Source: an uncultured bacterium (GTDB taxonomy: Bacteria > Bacillota_I > Bacilli_A > RFN20 > CAG-826). From it: a stretch of DNA of 41,575 nt. The stretch's first letter is position 1; each line of letters starts with the position of its first letter. The translations under genes were made by a program, and so were the position numbers. Under the pieces are notes generated by a model. It saw only the letters and a list, made by a program, of their open reading frames with translations. It was not told the origin of the DNA and made no database searches. Positions 1-7,643 of this stretch are shown piece by piece. The stretch covers positions 1-41,575 of the forward strand of contig CASDYZ010000048.1 of assembly GCA_949285325.1 (NCBI GenBank). The letters run 5' to 3'.

Positions 1-786
1 ATCGGTGAAAATCCTTCTGACACATCGATCACTTACATAAGTGAAAATGATTTAATCGCAAGAGTGAGTGGTGATGGATATATTTATGGATACAAAAAAA
101 GTGGGACAGTTCGTATTTATGCTTTTTCAAATATGGATAATAATGTTTATGACTATATCGATGTTGTTGTTGGTGATGTCATTCCAACATCTATGTCAGT
201 TAATTTAGAAAATAATTCCCTTTCTCGCGGTGCGTCTTTAACTATTAGACCCACCTTTGCTCCTATTAATACAACAAATACATCAATAGCCGCGACTAGT
301 TCAGATGAAGACATTTTAAAAGTAATAAATAACGGTAGAACTGTCACTATTCAAGGAGTAAGTGAAGGTGAAGCTTATGTAGAAATAATTTCAAACGCAA
401 ATCCAAGTTTAAAACAAAATGTAAAAATTAATGTTACTCAGCCTTTACCAAGTGAGGATGAATCGTATGATGATTTCGTTGGATTTATTAGAAAAAGTTT
501 AGGTCATTTTCTCTTATTTTTTATCGATGGAGCTTTAATTTATTTTTCCTTTTATATGTTTTTAAAGGATAATGAAAAGATTAAGCTTTACATGATTTTA
601 TTATTCACTATCGGAAGTGGATTTTTATTAGGTTGCTTAAGTGAATTATTACAATTTATTCCTCAATCACGTTTCCCTTCTTTTATCGATATTTGTATCG
701 ATACACTTGGTGTAGTAATAATGTCTCTTATCATTTACGCATGTATGGTGATATATAAGAAAATAAAAGAAAAAAAGAAAAAATAA
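1..786 (+). CDS. Ig-like (Big_2) repeat protein with C-terminal VanZ domain, 5' partial
   Basis: The frame is open from base 1, so the protein is cut by the window edge; the GTG at 64 is an internal valine, not the start. The visible part begins inside a bacterial Ig-like (Big_2) repeat (pattern ARVSGDGYIYGYKKSGTV), followed by a second Ig-like domain to about visible residue 145. About three membrane helices follow, then the VanZ signature SELLQFIPQSRFPSFID and a lysine-rich cytosolic tail. VanZ-family proteins are membrane proteins linked to teicoplanin resistance and cell-surface glycans, with unknown biochemistry. The Ig-like part is probably extracellular. Family assignment is firm for both parts; function is not known. 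Confidence 0.8.
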   Translation: MGENPSDTSITYISENDLIARVSGDGYIYGYKKSGTVRIYAFSNMDNNVYDYIDVVVGDVIPTSMSVNLENNSLSRGASLTIRPTFAPINTTNTSIAATSSDEDILKVINNGRTVTIQGVSEGEAYVEIISNANPSLKQNVKINVTQPLPSEDESYDDFVGFIRKSLGHFLLFFIDGALIYFSFYMFLKDNEKIKLYMILLFTIGSGFLLGCLSELLQFIPQSRFPSFIDICIDTLGVVIMSLIIYACMVIYKKIKEKKKK

Positions 787-792
787 AAATAT

Positions 793-821
793 TTGCAACA
801 AAAAATTAATTGTTATATAAA
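793..821 (+). promoter_or_regulatory. Promoter of the MFS gene
   Basis: TTGCAA (793-798), a 17-bp spacer and TATAAA (816-821). The expected transcription start near 828 leaves a leader of only about 8 nt without a Shine-Dalgarno sequence before the ATG at 836. Confidence 0.55.
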
Positions 822-835
822 TATTAATCGAAATT

Positions 836-2065
836 ATGGCGACTTATTTATTAATAATTATTTATGTCATATTTATATCACTAGGGCTACCAGATTCTGT
901 CATCGGCAGCATTTGGCCATCTATTGCATCAAGTTTTAACATCGATGTTGATTTTCAAGGATTTGTCACTATTACCATATCTTTATTCACTATTTTATCG
1001 ACATTTTTAACTATAAAATTAGTACAAGTAATAAAAGAAAAATATATTGTCATTTTTTCTATTTTATTAACTTCTATTGGTCTATTATGTTTTGGTTTAT
1101 CAAACAATTTTATATTATTGGTATTAAGCTGTGTTCCTCTCGGCTTAGGGGCTGGGGCAATCGATTCAATTTTAAATAGTTATGTCGCCAATCACTATAA
1201 AGCGATACACATGAATTTTCTTCACGCATTTTGGGGAGTAGGAACAATTGTTTCACCTATTGTTTTATCACTCTATTTAAAAGATAATGAAACTTCCTGG
1301 CGGATAGGTTTATATTTTTTATCAGCGTTACAATTTATCATCTTTTTATTTTCTTTTATCAATATTAAGGTTTGGGATAAGGTAGAGAAAAATTTTTTAA
1401 CTAGAGAAAATAAAGAAGAAGAACATATAAAAGTTGGCTTTTTTTAAACTTTTAAAATTAAAGGTGTCGTCTTTGCTATTTTTGCTTTTTTCGCATATGT
1501 TGCGATTGAATCGATATGTAGTTATTGGTTTTCAAGTTATGTGACTTATGGGTTAAATAACAAAATACAAGTATCACCGTCCACCATCGCCATATGGACA
1601 TCGCTATTTTTTATAGGGATAACTTTAGGCCGACTCATCGGCGGACTCATCTCTTTTAAAATAAATGACAAAAATAGAATGAGGTTAGGTGAATTAACAA
1701 TTTTAATCGGTATAATTTTACTCTCAACCACCGCGATTGATGGCGTGGATAATGCTACTTATTTAAACGTTATTTTACCTCTATCTTTTATTGTTATCGG
1801 TATAGGATGTGGACCTATTTATCCAGCGATTATCCACGATACACCGACTCGATTTTCTAAATCTTTAAGTCAAAATGTCATCTCAGTGCAGATGGGGTGT
1901 TCGTATATTGCTAATATAAGCGCCGCGCCACTATTTGGGGTGCTTGGTAAGAATGTTTCTTTTTTATATTTACCACTTGTCGTATTTATATTTTTGATCA
2001 TCTTATCTATAGGTAATGAAATAGTCGCTCACAAAACAAAAAATAAAGATAATTTAATTAAATAA
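836..2065 (+). pseudogene. MFS transporter interrupted by an in-frame TAA
   Basis: Two halves of one Major Facilitator Superfamily permease lie in the same frame. The first (203 codons, about six membrane helices, with GLPDSVIGSIWPSIASSF near the N-terminus as in sugar/drug MFS proteins) ends at a TAA at 1445-1447. Reading continues in the same frame as TFKIKGVVFAIFAFFAYVAI into the next helices, and the second half ends at 2065. The total of about 408 residues is normal for the family, and one base change at 1445 would restore it. The stop follows a run of seven T, but removing one T would put the second half out of frame, so slippage does not repair it. Substrate is unknown. The gene is probably inactive, unless the stop is read through or is a sequence error. 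Confidence 0.8.
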
Positions 2066-2115
2066 TTTATAAATATTTTAAAAATATAAGCAGTTTTAAT
2101 GTTTTTTATTTATTT

Positions 2116-2912
2116 TTAATACCAATCATGTTTTTCGTTTCTATTTAATTTTTTAATATTTTCCATATCGTCTTGGCTAAGATTAAAATCAAATATATTT
2201 AAATTCTCTTCCATATGTTTTATATCGCTAGAACCCGGTATGACAATAACACCTCTTTCCACGTACCACCTCAAAACTATTTGGGCACTTGTCTTATGAT
2301 ATTTATTTGCAATAGATACTATAGTTGGATCATTTAAAATAGAGAATGTATATCCTCTTCCGCCAAGTGGATACCACGCCATTACATCGATGTTTTTAGA
2401 GTGAATAAATTTAACAACTTCTTCATCTTGATAATATGGGGGTAGTTCGTTTTGTACAAGGGCTGGTAATATTTCTATTTTTGGTAAAAAGTAGGATAAT
2501 TCATTAACGTAGTAGCAACTTATACCAGCACATCTAACTTTCTTTTCTTTTATCGCTTGTTCTATTTCTTTATAAGCATATACGTCATCACTACTTGGGT
2601 GATGTAGCATCATCATATCGACATAACCAATATTAAGTTTTTTTACCGATTTCTCTATTTCTTGTCTCGCTCTTTTATATTGACTGGGATAAAGTTTAGT
2701 GATGACAAATATTTCTTCTCTAGCTATATTGCTATCCCTAATTGCTCTTCCTACTTCTTCTTCATTGTCGTACATTGAAGCGGTGTCGATTAATCGATAT
2801 CCAACTTTTAAAGCATCTTTGACCGCTTTATAACATTTTCACCTTTAAGTGACCATGTGCCAAATCCGACATATGGTATTTTAACGCCACTATTTAAAGT
2901 TACATACTTCAT
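2116..2912 (-). pseudogene. Aldo/keto reductase with a one-base frameshift
   Basis: The start is the ATG at 2912, preceded by an AGAGGTGAT ribosome site. It gives the typical N-terminus MKYVTLNSGVKIPYVGFGTW. Near 2833 the frame breaks: GENV is followed out of frame by YKAVKDALKVGYRLIDTA. One extra base (GTT TAT instead of GTTAT) would restore a 265-residue enzyme, the normal length for prostaglandin-F-synthase/AKR5-like reductases. The catalytic tetrad is present: Asp in LIDTA, Tyr in SMYDN, Lys in VITKLY and His in MLHHPS. The family reduces aldehydes or ketones with NADPH. The gene converges on the broken MFS gene. As read it yields only a short peptide, so I call it a pseudogene; an assembly error is the alternative. 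Confidence 0.8.
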
Positions 2913-2983
2913 CACTATCACCTCTTTTTAAATTTTATCATCACCTATAACATATAAATAGTTATCAATTACGTTTCACCTCG

Positions 2984-2992
2984 TGATATAAT
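2984..2992 (+). promoter_or_regulatory. Extended -10 element (TGATATAAT), leaderless start
   Basis: TGA plus TATAAT at 2987-2992. The start codon of the downstream gene is only 6 nt further on, at the expected +1. A weak -35 (TTATCA, 2962-2967) lies 19 bp upstream. Confidence 0.6.
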
Positions 2993-2998
2993 ATTTTT

Positions 2999-3928
2999 GT
3001 GTGTACAGCGATAAGGATAAAGCATTTATTTGGTCGAAATCTCGATTTAGATTATGACTTTAAACAAAATATTATTTTTATTGGCAGTCATTATGATTTT
3101 CATTTTACTAAATTAGGTAGTAACAATAATCACTATAAGATACTAGGAATGGGGATAGTCATTGATAATTATCCACTATTTTCTGACGCTTTTAATGAAT
3201 GTGGTCTCGCTGGGGCGGGCCTTAATTTTCCAAATAACGCATTCTTTTTTAAAGGGGATAATAATAAAAATAACATTTCTCCATATGAACTTATTCCTTT
3301 TGTGTTATCTAATTTTAAAAATATAAAAGAGGTAAAAGATTTCTTGAAAAACGCTAATTTGATTGATATTCCTTTTTCTAAAAATTTACCTAATGCCCCA
3401 CTACACTATATATTTGCTGATAAAGATGGATGTATCGTCTTAGAGCAAACAAAAGAGGGATTAGCAATATATGATGATGAATTTGATGTATTAACAAATA
3501 ATCCTCCTTTTCCTTTTCATAGATTAAACGCATTAAGGTATTTAAAATTATCAAATGAATATCCATCAAATCAAATTCCTACTTTAAATTTATCTCCTGA
3601 TTCAATTGGTTTTGGAAGTATTGGCTTACCTGGTGATTATTCTTCTTCATCTAGATTTATTAAAGCTATGTTTTTAGCTAAGAATATTGTCTTACCAGAA
3701 AATGAGGAAGAAAAAGTAACAACTTTTATAAATGCATTAACTTCATTATCTTTTATAAGAGGGGTAGCAAAATCTAAAAATAATCAATTTGAAAGAACGA
3801 TATATTCATCATGTATGAACTTAAATGAATTAACTTATTCATATAAATTAGAATTTTCTAATAAAATAATCACTATTAAAATGAATGATTTTACTACTAA
3901 AGATATTGAAATAAAATCGAGTATATAA
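2999..3928 (+). CDS. Choloylglycine hydrolase family enzyme (bile salt hydrolase-like)
   Basis: 309 residues, close to the usual 315-330. This Ntn-hydrolase family uses Cys2 as nucleophile after Met removal; here GTG is followed directly by TGT (MCTA), which fixes the start. FGRNLDLDY (conserved Arg and Asp), the Asn segment VLTNNPPFPFH and the hallmark GLPGDYSSSSRF (conserved Arg) are all present. The family cleaves amide bonds in conjugated bile salts or penicillin V; the SSSSRF region resembles bile salt hydrolases more, but substrate cannot be settled by eye. No signal peptide, so cytosolic. There is no ribosome site: a TGATATAAT box sits so close that the mRNA should begin at or next to the GTG. 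A bidirectional terminator follows. Confidence 0.85.
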   Translation: MCTAIRIKHLFGRNLDLDYDFKQNIIFIGSHYDFHFTKLGSNNNHYKILGMGIVIDNYPLFSDAFNECGLAGAGLNFPNNAFFFKGDNNKNNISPYELIPFVLSNFKNIKEVKDFLKNANLIDIPFSKNLPNAPLHYIFADKDGCIVLEQTKEGLAIYDDEFDVLTNNPPFPFHRLNALRYLKLSNEYPSNQIPTLNLSPDSIGFGSIGLPGDYSSSSRFIKAMFLAKNIVLPENEEEKVTTFINALTSLSFIRGVAKSKNNQFERTIYSSCMNLNELTYSYKLEFSNKIITIKMNDFTTKDIEIKSSI

Positions 3929-3930
3929 AA

Positions 3931-3960
3931 AAATGAAGGAGGTTTCCTTCATTTTATTTG
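3931..3960. terminator. Bidirectional terminator
   Basis: AAATGAAGGA (3931-3940), a GGTT loop and TCCTTCATTT (3945-3954), with A-rich and T-rich flanks. It separates the convergent hydrolase and the unknown gene at 3975-4715. Confidence 0.75.
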
Positions 3961-3974
3961 TCTATAAATTATTA

Positions 3975-4715
3975 TTATTTATCATCTAACTTATCAAGTT
4001 CGTTTTCAAAATATTTTGGATAAGTAGATTTAGAAATACAGTATTTATAGAACGCTTTTTCACTTTTGATGACACCTAGTGAATTAAAATATGTTTCTTT
4101 TTCTAACAACCACATATTTTCATTCAATATTTCAGTATCTTCGTCACTTGCTTTAGCTAAAAAGTACAATGCATCGAGATAAAGAGCAAATTTATCTGAC
4201 CAACTACCGCTGTCGTCATCATTAAGTTCAAATACTTTAAATTCTTTGACAAATTTTAAGACTGGATTCTTTTCTAAAGAAATAACATCCTCTATTTTTA
4301 ATCCTCTTTCAATTACTTCTGGCTCACCATCATCATTTAAAACAAAATTCTTTGCTTGAAACGCCAATATGTTAGTAACGGCTTCACTAGGCCCGACGTA
4401 TTTTAATGGTTGAACATTGATGTTATTGACAAAACAATCAAAATAGACAGTAGGTATTTTACTTTTTTTATGATAAATGTTGACAAAACTAACAAAGCTT
4501 AATTTCCCATTTGGATAATCTTTATCGTCATATTCTTTTTTTAATCTGTCTTCAAGCAAATAGCATTTAGGTGAGGTGTAGTCCTTAAGAGTTTTAAGCC
4601 CATCTTCACTAGAAAACCAATCTAATCTTTTGTTTTCAGGATTGTATTTATTTTCATCTATATTGGTGTTTGGTTTTGTTTCTTTTTTACCAAACAAACT
4701 GCTAAAGAAAACCAT
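3975..4715 (-). CDS. Hypothetical protein
   Basis: 246 residues that I do not recognise. The start is set by a GGAGG ribosome site next to the ATG at 4715. The N-terminus MVFFSSLFGKKE is short, hydrophobic then basic, and is followed by a hydrophilic, Asn/Lys/Asp-rich protein with no membrane segment. The middle has mixed beta-like stretches (KLSFVSFVNIYHKK, PTVYFDCFVNNIN); the C-terminal third looks helical (WSDKFALYLDALYFLAKAS). It is the second gene of a pair with the small DFYNRI-repeat gene 24 bp upstream, so the two are probably co-transcribed. Confidence 0.6.
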   Translation of the reverse strand: MVFFSSLFGKKETKPNTNIDENKYNPENKRLDWFSSEDGLKTLKDYTSPKCYLLEDRLKKEYDDKDYPNGKLSFVSFVNIYHKKSKIPTVYFDCFVNNINVQPLKYVGPSEAVTNILAFQAKNFVLNDDGEPEVIERGLKIEDVISLEKNPVLKFVKEFKVFELNDDDSGSWSDKFALYLDALYFLAKASDEDTEILNENMWLLEKETYFNSLGVIKSEKAFYKYCISKSTYPKYFENELDKLDDK

Positions 4716-4739
4716 ATTTTTTCCTCCTTATTATTAGGT

Positions 4740-4946
4740 TTATTTTTTAGAGCTCATTACCAAAGCGCTGGTAACATCGCCTTTGGCGACTATCCGATTA
4801 TAGAAATCTTTCGTTACATTTTCGTTTTTAAAATATCGGCCCAAGATTCGATTATAAAAATCATAAGCTACTTTATCACCATTTGGTTTTTCCTCAATGT
4901 AACCAATAATGCGATTATAAAAATCTTTAATCGGTACTTTTGACAT
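4740..4946 (-). CDS. Small protein with three DFYNRI repeats
   Basis: 68 residues with a clear ribosome site (GGAGGCGCG) before the ATG at 4946. The protein is almost entirely three copies of one unit of about 21 residues: IKDFYNRIIGYIEE, AYDFYNRILGRYFK and TKDFYNRIVAKGDV. Each looks like a beta-hairpin with the consensus DFYNRI(I/L/V)(G/A). The repeat is visible at DNA level as recurrent CGATTATA(G/A)AAATC on the plus strand. I have no named family for it; repeats of this kind suggest a small beta-propeller-like or beta-solenoid structural or binding module. It is 24 bp upstream of the unknown gene at 3975-4715 in a likely operon. Confidence 0.65.
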   Translation of the reverse strand: MSKVPIKDFYNRIIGYIEEKPNGDKVAYDFYNRILGRYFKNENVTKDFYNRIVAKGDVTSALVMSSKK

Positions 4947-5454
4947 ATTTTAATCGCGCCTCCTTTCTATCATTAATAATTGCATCAATAACAAAAAAAT
5001 AATTTATAAATCTTTGCAAACATAAAAAAATATGTTTAAGTTTTAATTAGTCTTTTTAATCAACAATAGCAAAAAAATATTCAATAAATCTAATTAATAA
5101 ATTGTGACGTCAAAAAATGATTAAATCCTTCTATCAATTATTTTCAAATTTATGAATTAACAATTTTCACATTATTTAATTGTTGTTTACAAATAACTAA
5201 CGACATCGGAAATCTTCTTTTACTTCAATATGACCTCTAGCAAGTTTTTTAGGCTTTAAAGTTATGATAAAGCTTAGTGAACAACAATTTAACGTTTACG
5301 AAGATTGTGAATTTTATGCACACCTCTAACAAAGATGTTCGAATATTCAAGCACCATTAGATGGGAAATCTTTTAGGAATAAATATGATAATTAAAAATT
5401 GCAATTTTTTCTTTGTGTTATCACTTAAACATCATATTGATGAAATATATAAAT
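4947..5454. other. 508-bp intergenic region, very AT-rich
   Basis: No convincing gene. The first part carries the ribosome site and presumably the promoter of the repeat-protein gene. Around 5200-5360 the minus strand contains a short readable stretch (KPKKLARGHIEVKEDF) without start or intact frame, possibly a relic of a lost gene. A 70-codon plus-strand frame at 5361 overlaps the zinc-ribbon gene and has no ribosome site. Confidence 0.4.
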
Positions 5455-5856
5455 TTACTCTTTCTCATTATACTTTTTATCAGCAGATAATTTCTTTTTC
5501 AAAATATAAACATCTCTTACCACACTTATTAAAAATTGAACAAATGAAACTACTAAAATATATAAAATTATAAGCACGGCAAGTATCACAAAAGAAACCC
5601 ATCCCCTAAGAATGGGGAAAATTAGAAAAATCGCTACTAAAGTTAAGCATGAGGCAAAAATTAAAATAAAATAAAAAAATCTAATCCAAAAACGGTAGTT
5701 TATGTTCCTTGTATCCTTAAGATAACCAGCACATGCTTTAATTCTTTTGCTTTTTGTTTTGACACTAAGCAAACTCCCACATTCAAAACAAATTTTGTTT
5801 TTAATTTCATCATCACTTAATTCTTTTGAACATCTAGGGCATTTATATTCATTCAT
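5455..5856 (-). CDS. Zinc-ribbon membrane protein
   Basis: 133 residues starting at the ATG at 5856 with a GGAG ribosome site. Residues 1-35 are a zinc ribbon (CPRC then CFECG: two Cys pairs 18 residues apart). A basic linker (KTKSKRIKACAGYLK) leads to two or three hydrophobic helices (about residues 58-85 and 90-115) and a charged tail (KKKLSADKKYNEKE). The ribbon is probably cytosolic. Zinc-ribbon/membrane proteins of this kind are common in Firmicutes and have no general function. The promoter has a run of eight G between -35 and -10, so expression may switch with tract length. Confidence 0.65.
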   Translation of the reverse strand: MNEYKCPRCSKELSDDEIKNKICFECGSLLSVKTKSKRIKACAGYLKDTRNINYRFWIRFFYFILIFASCLTLVAIFLIFPILRGWVSFVILAVLIILYILVVSFVQFLISVVRDVYILKKKLSADKKYNEKE

Positions 5857-5913
5857 GAACGACTCTCCTTTTTTAATAAAATCGCATTAAGTTTTTAATT
5901 GAATAGACATTTA

Positions 5914-5942
5914 ATAATAATACCCCCCCCATCTTTTGACAA
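5914..5942 (-). promoter_or_regulatory. Promoter with a G8 tract in the spacer
   Basis: On the minus strand: TTGTCA (5942-5937), exactly 17 bp, then TATTAT (5919-5914). Eight consecutive G (5930-5923) lie inside the spacer. The expected start near 5907 leaves about 50 nt before the ATG at 5856. Confidence 0.6.
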
Positions 5943-6030
5943 GTGTTTTTCATTGCTGAATTTTGTTTATTTTTTAATTAGTGTTAATTAACGGCGCGTA
6001 CAAAGAACTTTATTATTATAAACTCTATTA

Positions 6031-6061
6031 AAATAAAAAAAAATCGATACAAAGTATCGAT
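6031..6061 (-). terminator. Terminator after proS and tRNA-Ser(GCU)
   Basis: On the minus strand ATCGATAC, TTT, GTATCGAT (6061-6043) is followed by a T-rich tract (6042-6031). Perfect 8-bp stem. Confidence 0.8.
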
Positions 6062-6073
6062 AATTTGTTCTTT

Positions 6074-6165
6074 TGGCGGAGTAGGAGAGACTTGAACTCT
6101 CGCACCGGAAATCCGATCTACCTCCTTAGCAGGGAGGCCCCTTCACCAACTTGGGTACTACTCCG
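6074..6165 (-). tRNA. tRNA-Ser (anticodon GCU)
   Basis: 92 nt including encoded CCA. Acceptor arms CGGAGTA / TACTCCG, discriminator G, anticodon stem CCTCC/GGAGG with loop CTGCTAA, a long variable arm as in class II tRNAs, and T-loop GTTCAAGTC. Located 23 bp after the proS stop. Confidence 0.92.
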
Positions 6166-6176
6166 TAGCGGTATTA

Positions 6177-6185
6177 ACTATAACA
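6177..6185 (-). promoter_or_regulatory. Extended -10 for tRNA-Ser(GCU)
   Basis: TGTTATAGT (extended -10; hexamer 6182-6177) between proS and the tRNA. The expected start lies about 5 nt before the tRNA, so the tRNA may be transcribed alone as well as with proS. Confidence 0.45.
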
Positions 6186-6188
6186 TAA

Positions 6189-7625
6189 TTAATACGCTTT
6201 GGCAAAGAGAACAATTTTTTTTGCTTTTTTTCCGCACACTGGGCAAGTATCGTCGAATGGTATTTGATTAAAAGGCATACATCTTGCACTTGCGGTGGTA
6301 AGTTCTTTAATTTTATCTTCACACTGCTGTTCTCCACACCACATCATCTTTGCAAATCCACCTTTTTCAAGGGCGGTTTTTAGTTCGTCGACAGTGTGTA
6401 CTTCACTTATGTGTTCTAACAAATAATTTAATGCTTTGTTATACATTTCTTCATGTATTTCTTTAAATAATTTTGGTAAGGCGTCCACTACTTCATCGTT
6501 TTTTAAAACATTTTTTTCACCGTTATGTCTTTTAACTAGTGTGACGACACCTTTTTCAATGTCACGTGGACCTAGTTCAATTCTAATCGGTACACCTTTC
6601 ATTTCATATTCGGAATATTTCCAGCCAGGAGATTTATCACTTTCGTCAATTTTGACACGGACTCCACTATTTCTTATTTTTTCATATAGTTCACGGGCGG
6701 CTGGTATGACTCCTGGTTTATTTTGTGCCACTGGGATAACTACTGTTTGAATAGGTGCCACATATGGAGGGAGCACTAATCCGTTATCATCTCCATGCAC
6801 CATAATAAGCGCGCCAATAAGTCTAGTAGAGACACCCCAAGAAGTTTGAAATGGGTTAGTTAATTTACCGTCTCTTCCTTGATAAAGTATATTAAAGGCT
6901 TTGGCGAATCCATTTCCAAAATAGTGAGTTGTACCTGATTGAAGGGCTTTACCATCTGGCATGAGCGATTCGATTGTATATGTTTCTTCTGCCCCAGCAA
7001 ATTTTTCTTTATCAGTTTTTCTACCTTTGACAAATGGTATAGCTAAGAGATTTTTACCACATTCGTCATATATGTCTAACATATGTAGTGTTTCAGTTCT
7101 TGCTTCTTCTTCTGTCTCGTGCATGGTGTGGCCTTCTTGCCACAAGAATTCTGAGCCTCTTAAAAAAGGTCTAGTTGTCTTTTCCCACCTCACTACTGAA
7201 CACCACTGATTAAATAGTTTTGGTAAATCTCTATACGATTTAATTATTTTTGAATATGTTTCACAAAATAAAACTTCTGATGTCGGCCTAACAATGAGTG
7301 GATCTTCTAATTTATTTTGTCCCCCGATGGTGCATATTAAAGTTTCAGGAGCAAATCCTTCGACATGTTCTTTTTCTTTGTTTAATAAAGAAGAAGGTAT
7401 GACGGATGGCATATATACATTTTCATGTCCACTTTCTTTAAATCTCTTATCTAAATAAGATTGTATTTGCTCCCATATGGCGTACCCATATGGTAGATAG
7501 ACGATAAAACCTTTAATTGATGAATAATCCATCAATCCTGCTTTTTTACATACGTCAGTGTACCACTGGGCAAAATCATCTTCTTGCCTAGTGATAGAAT
7601 CGTTTTTAATCTTGTTATCACCCAT
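6189..7625 (-). CDS. proS: Prolyl-tRNA synthetase, archaeal/eukaryotic type
   Basis: 478 residues, the usual length of the short ProRS class without the bacterial editing insert. It charges tRNA-Pro with proline in the cytosol. Class II motifs are visible: VRPTSEV, then RWEKTTRPFLRGSEFLWQEG (motif 2) and WGVSTRLIGALIMVHGDDNG (motif 3). The anticodon-binding domain follows. The C-terminal zinc-like domain (CGEQQCEDKIK, then CPVCGKK) ends in the conserved AKAY tail. The start ATG has an AAGAGGT ribosome site. It follows the GGDEF/EAL-like gene by 18 bp, with tRNA-Ser(GCU) and a terminator downstream, so the three probably share a transcript. No T-box leader is seen. Confidence 0.95.
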   Translation of the reverse strand: MGDNKIKNDSITRQEDDFAQWYTDVCKKAGLMDYSSIKGFIVYLPYGYAIWEQIQSYLDKRFKESGHENVYMPSVIPSSLLNKEKEHVEGFAPETLICTIGGQNKLEDPLIVRPTSEVLFCETYSKIIKSYRDLPKLFNQWCSVVRWEKTTRPFLRGSEFLWQEGHTMHETEEEARTETLHMLDIYDECGKNLLAIPFVKGRKTDKEKFAGAEETYTIESLMPDGKALQSGTTHYFGNGFAKAFNILYQGRDGKLTNPFQTSWGVSTRLIGALIMVHGDDNGLVLPPYVAPIQTVVIPVAQNKPGVIPAARELYEKIRNSGVRVKIDESDKSPGWKYSEYEMKGVPIRIELGPRDIEKGVVTLVKRHNGEKNVLKNDEVVDALPKLFKEIHEEMYNKALNYLLEHISEVHTVDELKTALEKGGFAKMMWCGEQQCEDKIKELTTASARCMPFNQIPFDDTCPVCGKKAKKIVLFAKAY

Positions 7626-7643
7626 AATTAAACCTCTTGTATA

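Noticed and set aside
1439-1447. Slippage at the T7 run as programmed frameshift in the MFS gene
   Set aside because: The second half is in the same frame as the first, so a shift of one base would lose it; the problem is a stop codon, not a frame change.
5361-5573. 70-codon plus-strand reading frame
   Set aside because: No ribosome site, overlaps the well-supported zinc-ribbon gene on the other strand, and its composition is that of random AT-rich sequence.
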